Source: Methanomassiliicoccaceae archaeon
GTDB lineage: Archaea > Thermoplasmatota > Thermoplasmata > Methanomassiliicoccales > Methanomethylophilaceae
Length of the DNA stretch: 64,000 nt
Direction: 5' to 3'
Assembly (NCBI GenBank): GCA_034928305.1
Contig: JAYFOZ010000002.1
Coordinates: forward strand, 62,001-126,000
Every line of letters starts with the position of its first letter. Position 1 is the first letter of the stretch. Position numbers and translations under genes: made by a program. The notes beneath the pieces were generated by a model that saw only the letters and a list, made by a program, of their open reading frames with translations, did not search any database and was not told the origin of the DNA. Positions 60,004 to 64,000 of the stretch are shown in pieces.

Positions 60004-61092
60004 GTGACAGAGAAGGTGGATGTTCTGGTGGTCGGAGCCGGCCCGGCCGGCAGTATGACCGCACGCTTTGCGGCCGAGAAAGGCGTCTCGGTCAGAATCA
60101 TCGAGAGGCGCGGCGAGGTCGGATTTCCGGTCAGGTGCGGAGAGCTCGTTCCGAGTCTGGAGGAGACACGCGGCACCTTTCCCGACGCGCCGGATCTCGA
60201 TGATACGATGGATATCCCTTCCTCATTGGTTACGAGATGGATAGAGGGCATGAGGTTCACATCTCCTAACGGTCGAACCACTGAATTCCCGTTCACCGGA
60301 TGCACGGTCGACAGAGATAGGTTCGATCAACATCTTATATCGGAGGCCGTCAAGGCCGGCGCCGAACTCGTGACGAACTGCAGTTTCCAAAGGATAGAGA
60401 ACGGGGTTGCTGTGACCGAGAAAGGCGAGATCGAATACAAGGTCATCGTGGGCGCAGACGGCCCATCCTCCAGAGTCTCCCGAGAACTGGGCCTCCCTCG
60501 GAACAAGAATCTCTACCCTGCGGTCACATCGGTCGCCAAAGGTGACTTTGAGCCTGTAATCGAGATGTTCTTCGGAGGCATCGCTCCGGGCGCCTACAGC
60601 TGGATAATACCCAAGTCGGGATGCGCAAACGTCGGAGTGGGATTCGCACCCAAATTCTCCAAGGGAAGGCCCACCGAATATTTCAGGCAGTTTGCGGAGA
60701 AGCAGGGATTGGACATCGTGCAAGAAGTGCACGGAAAATACGTTCCCAGCGAGGGGCCGATCAATAGAACGGTCTCCGGAAACGGACTGGTGGTCGGAGA
60801 CGCCGCAGGCCAGGTCGCGTCGGTCAACGGAGGGGGAATCCCTCAGGCGATGATATCTGGGCGCATCTGCGGAAACGTAGTGGCAGACCATATACTCAAG
60901 GGCAGGCCTCTGGAGGATTACGATTCGGAATTCAGGGAGGCGATCGGCAAACCTCTGAAAACAGCGGCATTGAACAAGAAGCTCGCCGACACGTTCGCAT
61001 TCGGCTCGGACCGCAGGACCGACATATGCATGCGCATACTCGGCGAAAGGCGCATGGCCAACCTGGTAAGATGCAAGCGCATATTCCCTTGA
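60004..61092 (+). CDS. Digeranylgeranylglycerophospholipid reductase family protein
   Basis: FAD-dependent reductase of 362 residues. The N-terminal site is VLVVGAGPAGSMTARFAAEKG; later motifs are the RCGELVPS segment, IVGADGPSSRVSRELG and VVGDAAGQVASVNGGGIPQAM. It probably saturates the chains of archaeal membrane lipids, consistent with the prenyl synthase gene upstream and carS downstream. The start is GTG. A paralogue is encoded at 33588-34730. It meets nob1 tail to tail with no gap. Confidence 0.9.
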   Translation: MTEKVDVLVVGAGPAGSMTARFAAEKGVSVRIIERRGEVGFPVRCGELVPSLEETRGTFPDAPDLDDTMDIPSSLVTRWIEGMRFTSPNGRTTEFPFTGCTVDRDRFDQHLISEAVKAGAELVTNCSFQRIENGVAVTEKGEIEYKVIVGADGPSSRVSRELGLPRNKNLYPAVTSVAKGDFEPVIEMFFGGIAPGAYSWIIPKSGCANVGVGFAPKFSKGRPTEYFRQFAEKQGLDIVQEVHGKYVPSEGPINRTVSGNGLVVGDAAGQVASVNGGGIPQAMISGRICGNVVADHILKGRPLEDYDSEFREAIGKPLKTAALNKKLADTFAFGSDRRTDICMRILGERRMANLVRCKRIFP

Positions 61093-61551
61093 TCATTTCT
61101 TACGATGGGACCGCATGGCCGAGCCGCATATGGGGCACTCTTCGGATTTTTCCTTGAACCATTTTCCGCACCCGATGCAACGGTAGTTCCATTTGACCTT
61201 TTTCGTTATTCCTGCCGTGCCCACCGCCCGATAGGGTATCTCCATAGATTTGGCTACATTTTGGATGGAATAATCGTCGGTCAGTATCGTGCCGCCTGTG
61301 TCCAAGGCAAGTGCAAGCACGGAGAGGTCCACAGGCGAGAGCCTTCCGATGTCTCCGGTCTTTCGCGCCTCTTCCTTCACCTTTTCCATCGAGGTTTTGG
61401 TGCAGTCGGACACCCTGAGGCGGTCGTCCCACAGAGCGAGACGCGGGTCGTTGAACCTCTGCAGCTCGTCCACTATCCCAGGCGGGCAGAGGAATTCCTC
61501 ATCGGGGATCCAATCCATCGTGAAGAACGCCGAAGTGTCCATGATGAGCAT
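61093..61551 (-). CDS. nob1: rRNA endonuclease Nob1 (PIN domain plus zinc ribbon)
   Basis: Nob1 matures the 3' end of small-subunit rRNA. The 152-residue protein has an N-terminal PIN domain with metal-binding Asp in LIMDTSAFF and later acidic residues (LSPVDLSVLALAL and ILTDDYS), then a zinc ribbon CIGC with CPIC. The ATG at 61551 gives the normal archaeal length; the longer frame overlaps carS on the other strand and is spurious. It is divergent from carS. Confidence 0.93.
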   Translation of the reverse strand: MLIMDTSAFFTMDWIPDEEFLCPPGIVDELQRFNDPRLALWDDRLRVSDCTKTSMEKVKEEARKTGDIGRLSPVDLSVLALALDTGGTILTDDYSIQNVAKSMEIPYRAVGTAGITKKVKWNYRCIGCGKWFKEKSEECPICGSAMRSHRKK

Positions 61552-61642
61552 GGGTTCCGATTCACACAGTGGATTATCAAAGTTGCTATGCGAAGATAAG
61601 CAAAGGTTAAACAATGGACGCCCATCCAGAATCAGGGATAGA

Positions 61643-62215
61643 ATGGACGTTCTGGGTGCCGTTACAGTAATGCTGGTCGGACTTTGGGTGTTTTTGCCAG
61701 CTATGTTGCCCAACTCCGCTGCCGTGGTATTCGGTGGAGGGACGAAGATGGACTTCGGCAGGTCTTGGAGGGGCAAAAGGATATTCGGAGATGGCAAGTC
61801 CTTCAGAGGCTTTTTCGGAGGTGCCTTCTCAGGGATAGCTCTGGGCATGATCCTGATTGGGATCTCTCACGTTTTCGACCCCGTAGACCACTGGGGATAT
61901 GGGCAGCTATGGCAATGCGCGGGGACCGTATGTGCGCTGTCTTTCGGAGCGGTGCTCGGCGATCTTTCCGGAGCCTTCATCAAACGCAGGCTCGGCATGG
62001 AAAGGGGTCAGAAGGCGCCGATCCTTGACCAATATGATTTCGTTGCAGGAGCGTTGCTCGTCACGGCGCTGTTCTTTCCCGGCTGGGTTTACGGGACCTA
62101 CATAGAGGGATGGAACATACTGGCACTTATATTCTTGATACTGATAATGTTCGGTATACACCGGATAGCCAACATGGTCGGATTCAAAGCCGGCCTGAAA
62201 AAAGAACCATGGTGA
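61643..62215 (+). CDS. carS: CDP-archaeol synthase
   Basis: Integral membrane enzyme that activates digeranylgeranylglyceryl phosphate with CTP for archaeal phospholipid synthesis. The 190-residue protein has about five helices and the CdsA-like motifs GGGTKMDFGRSWRGKRIFGDGKS and GAVLGDLSGAFIKRRLGMERG, then PILDQYDFVAGAL. ATG 61643 is chosen; the in-frame extension upstream crosses the nob1 gene. It ends at the ribosome site of pyrE. Confidence 0.93.
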   Translation: MDVLGAVTVMLVGLWVFLPAMLPNSAAVVFGGGTKMDFGRSWRGKRIFGDGKSFRGFFGGAFSGIALGMILIGISHVFDPVDHWGYGQLWQCAGTVCALSFGAVLGDLSGAFIKRRLGMERGQKAPILDQYDFVAGALLVTALFFPGWVYGTYIEGWNILALIFLILIMFGIHRIANMVGFKAGLKKEPW

Positions 62216-62220
62216 CACAA

Positions 62221-62754
62221 ATGGGAGAAATGTCAAAGGCACTGATAGAATGCGGAGCGCTGCAGTTCGGAGACTTCACGCTGGCGTCGGGGGCGAAAAG
62301 CACCTACTACATAGATATAAAGAAGGCGAGCACGAACCCCAGGGTCCTGAAGCTCATAGCCAAGCTTATGGCATCGAAGGTATCGGAGCTCGGTTACCGC
62401 CCCGACAGGATCGCCGGGGTAGTCCTCGGATCCGTTCCTTTGGCAGCGGCCCTTTCGCTCGAGACGGGTATCCCTTACGTTATGGTTCGGAAAGAGAAGA
62501 AGGACCACGGTACCGGGAAGTTGATCGAGGGGGACCTGGAAGTCGGGGACCGCGTGCTGGTCATAGAGGACGTTATAACCACGGCAGGCTCCAGCATCGC
62601 CGCCATCGCGACCGTACGCGAAGCTGGAGGAAAGGTCACCGACATAGTTTCCGTCATCGACCGCCAGGGAGGGGGCTCGGAAAATCTCTTCGAGGCTGGC
62701 GTTGAACTTCGACCGCTGGTCAGGGCGTCCGAGATTCTGGAGGGCCGTGTTTGA
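62221..62754 (+). CDS. pyrE: Orotate phosphoribosyltransferase
   Basis: Joins orotate to PRPP to form OMP in pyrimidine synthesis. The 177-residue protein has the PRPP-binding motif VLVIEDVITTAGSS, the substrate segment LASGAKSTYYIDIKKA and MVRKEKKDHGTGKLIEG. ATG 62221 is chosen because GGTGA lies five bases upstream; ATG 62209 and 62230 are alternatives. It overlaps the downstream uracil-DNA glycosylase gene by four bases as TTGA. Confidence 0.95.
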   Translation: MGEMSKALIECGALQFGDFTLASGAKSTYYIDIKKASTNPRVLKLIAKLMASKVSELGYRPDRIAGVVLGSVPLAAALSLETGIPYVMVRKEKKDHGTGKLIEGDLEVGDRVLVIEDVITTAGSSIAAIATVREAGGKVTDIVSVIDRQGGGSENLFEAGVELRPLVRASEILEGRV

Positions 62755-63290
62755 GGCCGTCGGAGAACTGTGACCTCTGTTCCCTGTGCAAAGGAAGGAC
62801 CAACCTTGTCCTGCCCAGCGGGGACCTGTCCTCGGGAATAGCTTTCGTGGGGGAGGCCCCCGGCGAATCAGAGGACCTGCAGGGTAAGCCATTCGTAGGC
62901 AGGTCGGGCAAGATACTCGACAAGATCATGGCGGAGGAAGGCCTCGATCGGTCTAAGGTAATGATCACCAACACTGTGAAATGCCGCCCACCGAATAACC
63001 GCGACCCCACGAAGGAGGAGATGGCCGCATGCAGGAAGTTCCTCGACAGCGAGCTTTCATCATGCAGACTGGTGATCGGCCTAGGCAAATCTGCCTGCAG
63101 GGACCTCCTAGGATACGAAGGAAAGATGGGCGATATAGTCAACAAGAAGATTTTCATAACGGTCGACGGAAAAGAGATCGCGTTCATACCCACCTACCAT
63201 CCGGCCGCATGCATCTACAACAAAGAGGCCCGGGTGGGCCTCAGGGAGACCATCAGGACAGCGAGGGGAGAGCTTGAAGCTGGGAACTGA
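62751..63290 (+). CDS. Uracil-DNA glycosylase, family 4 (iron-sulfur)
   Basis: Repair enzyme that removes uracil from DNA. The 179-residue protein has the family 4/5 motif GEAPGESEDLQGKPFVGRSG, the NTVKCRPPNNRDP segment and the HPAACIYN motif. Cysteines in CDLC near the N-terminus and in NTVKC and AACRKF-type positions fit the 4Fe-4S cluster of thermophile-type enzymes. The start is TTG inside the pyrE stop. It overlaps the HAD gene by 17 bases. Confidence 0.92.
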   Translation: MRPSENCDLCSLCKGRTNLVLPSGDLSSGIAFVGEAPGESEDLQGKPFVGRSGKILDKIMAEEGLDRSKVMITNTVKCRPPNNRDPTKEEMAACRKFLDSELSSCRLVIGLGKSACRDLLGYEGKMGDIVNKKIFITVDGKEIAFIPTYHPAACIYNKEARVGLRETIRTARGELEAGN

Positions 63291-64000
63291 CGTCGCCGGG
63301 GTACTTCTGGACATGGACGGCACCGTTTACCGGGGAGATGAGCCCATAGAAGGCGCCTCCCTTTTCATTTCGAGGCTGAAGGAAGCAGGCGTACCGTACG
63401 CGTTCATAACGAACAATTCCTCCCATACTCGCGACTTCTACTACCGGAGGCTCAGTAATATGGGATTTCCCGTTTCCGAGGCCGAGATAATCACATCTGC
63501 GACCGCCACGGCCAGGTTTCTGCAAAAGTTCCGACCCGGTGCGCGCGTTTTCCTCATGGCGTCACCGGACGTCAGGGAAGAGATCGTTTCATACGGCATC
63601 AACGTAACCGACGATAGGCCGGATACAGTGTTGCTAACGTTCGACCGCACCATATGCTATGACAGGATAAACGAGGCGTACCATCTGATATCCGCAGGCG
63701 CGGAGCTCGTGGCCACACATCCGGACGACCTATGCCCTACGGAAGACTCGTACGATGTGGACATAGGTCCGTTCATCAGGCTGTTCGAGTCGCTCACGGG
63801 AAAAAAGGCAACGGTGATAGGTAAACCGAACAGTCTGATGCTCGAGATGGCGGCCAGTGTAATGAACGTAGATCCCTCCGATACTATGATGATCGGGGAC
63901 CGTCTTTACACAGACATCAGGATGGCCAACGATGCGGGGATCCGTTCAGTCCTGGTACTAACAGGTGAGACTTCAGAGAGCGATCTGGTAACTTCTGCGG
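63274..64000 (+). CDS. HAD-superfamily IIA phosphatase (NagD-like), 3' end outside window
   Basis: The frame is open to the window edge, giving about 242 residues. The HAD motif I is LLDMDGTVYRG, motif II is FITNNSSHT, Lys is in VIGKPNSLM and motif IV is MMIGDRLYTDI, typical of class IIA phosphatases such as NagD and PNPPase. The cap domain lies between motifs II and III. The start is TTG, three bases after GGGGAG, within the end of the glycosylase gene. Substrate unknown; a nucleotide or sugar phosphate is usual. Confidence 0.88.
   Translation, partial: MKLGTDVAGVLLDMDGTVYRGDEPIEGASLFISRLKEAGVPYAFITNNSSHTRDFYYRRLSNMGFPVSEAEIITSATATARFLQKFRPGARVFLMASPDVREEIVSYGINVTDDRPDTVLLTFDRTICYDRINEAYHLISAGAELVATHPDDLCPTEDSYDVDIGPFIRLFESLTGKKATVIGKPNSLMLEMAASVMNVDPSDTMMIGDRLYTDIRMANDAGIRSVLVLTGETSESDLVTSA

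Noticed and set aside
61552-61848. N-terminal extension of Nob1 to 251 residues
   Set aside because: The extension overlaps carS on the opposite strand and is proline-rich and unlike the family; the PIN domain begins at the chosen ATG.
1-64000. tRNA genes, CRISPR arrays, intact insertion sequences or prophage
   Set aside because: I looked through the intergenic gaps (all under about 221 bases) and saw no cloverleaf with a TTCGAAT-type arm, no regularly spaced repeats and no transposase or integrase gene.

Overview
This window is a compact, gene-dense piece of an archaeal chromosome with no intergenic gap longer than 221 bases. The gene set points to a methanogen of the order Methanomassiliicoccales (Thermoplasmata). 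The evidence is: an Fpo-type proton pump operon lacking FpoF and FpoO, a methanogenesis marker 11 gene, an HdrC-HdrB pair, archaeal ether-lipid genes (prenyl synthase, two geranylgeranyl reductases, CDP-archaeol synthase), archaeal information-processing genes (RPA, PCNA, TFS, RpoK, S2, PAN, Csl4, Nob1, aCPSF2, MBF1, XPD) and the tetrahydrofolate enzyme FolD. Only one of roughly 70 complete genes ends in TAG, as expected for a pyrrolysine-decoding lineage. Base composition looks moderately GC-rich and even. I see no tRNA, rRNA, CRISPR array, intact mobile element or prophage. The genus is inferred only weakly (Methanomethylophilaceae-like).

Layout. 1-2482: purL (cut by the window) and purQ. 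2486-7418: riboflavin kinase/regulator, two small membrane proteins, GPN-loop GTPase, PAN, MBF1 and a DUF2240-like protein. 7569-9236: rpoK, S2 and MEMO. 9258-11485: the RPA pair on the minus strand. 11626-17061: purP, an aminotransferase and the serine genes serC-serA. 17100-21201: XPD helicase, then a minus-strand RNA-processing group (METTL5-like methylase, Csl4, a 52-residue coiled coil, a ThiI-like PP-loop protein). 21423-24705: glutamate synthase-like protein and purH. 24745-28256: HdrC-HdrB, nadC and a beta-CASP nuclease. 28468-30021: two membrane proteins. 30093-35755: TFS, PCNA, split transketolase, a transaldolase-like enzyme, geranylgeranyl reductase and Taw2. 35738-37243: a large uncharacterised cysteine-containing protein. 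37325-42331: RNase III, then the AMP-RuBisCO operon. 42368-47432: folD, kptA, mmp11, uppS and a B12/radical SAM protein. 47468-48274: proC. 48386-58900: fpoABCDHIJJKLMN. 59034-64000: prenyl synthase, geranylgeranyl reductase, nob1, carS, pyrE, UDG and a HAD phosphatase cut by the window edge.

How the genes work together. AMP phosphorylase, ribose-1,5-bisphosphate isomerase and form III RuBisCO turn AMP plus CO2 into two 3-phosphoglycerate. SerA and SerC start from 3-phosphoglycerate, and the split transketolase with the transaldolase-like enzyme can supply ribose phosphates. FolD makes one-carbon tetrahydrofolates that PurH can use, while PurP offers a second, formate-dependent route to the same purine step. 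The Fpo complex and heterodisulfide reductase-like proteins belong to methyl-reducing energy metabolism. The extended FpoI with four iron-sulfur clusters suggests how electrons may enter without FpoF.

Expression signals. Many first genes of operons have an archaeal TATA box about 25-27 bases before the start codon, which predicts leaderless mRNAs. Downstream genes commonly use GGTGA or GGAGG ribosome sites and ATGA-type overlaps. Two genes (purH and the ThiI-like gene) have no ATG, GTG or TTG where the protein must begin, and both have CTG there behind a GGGGG run.
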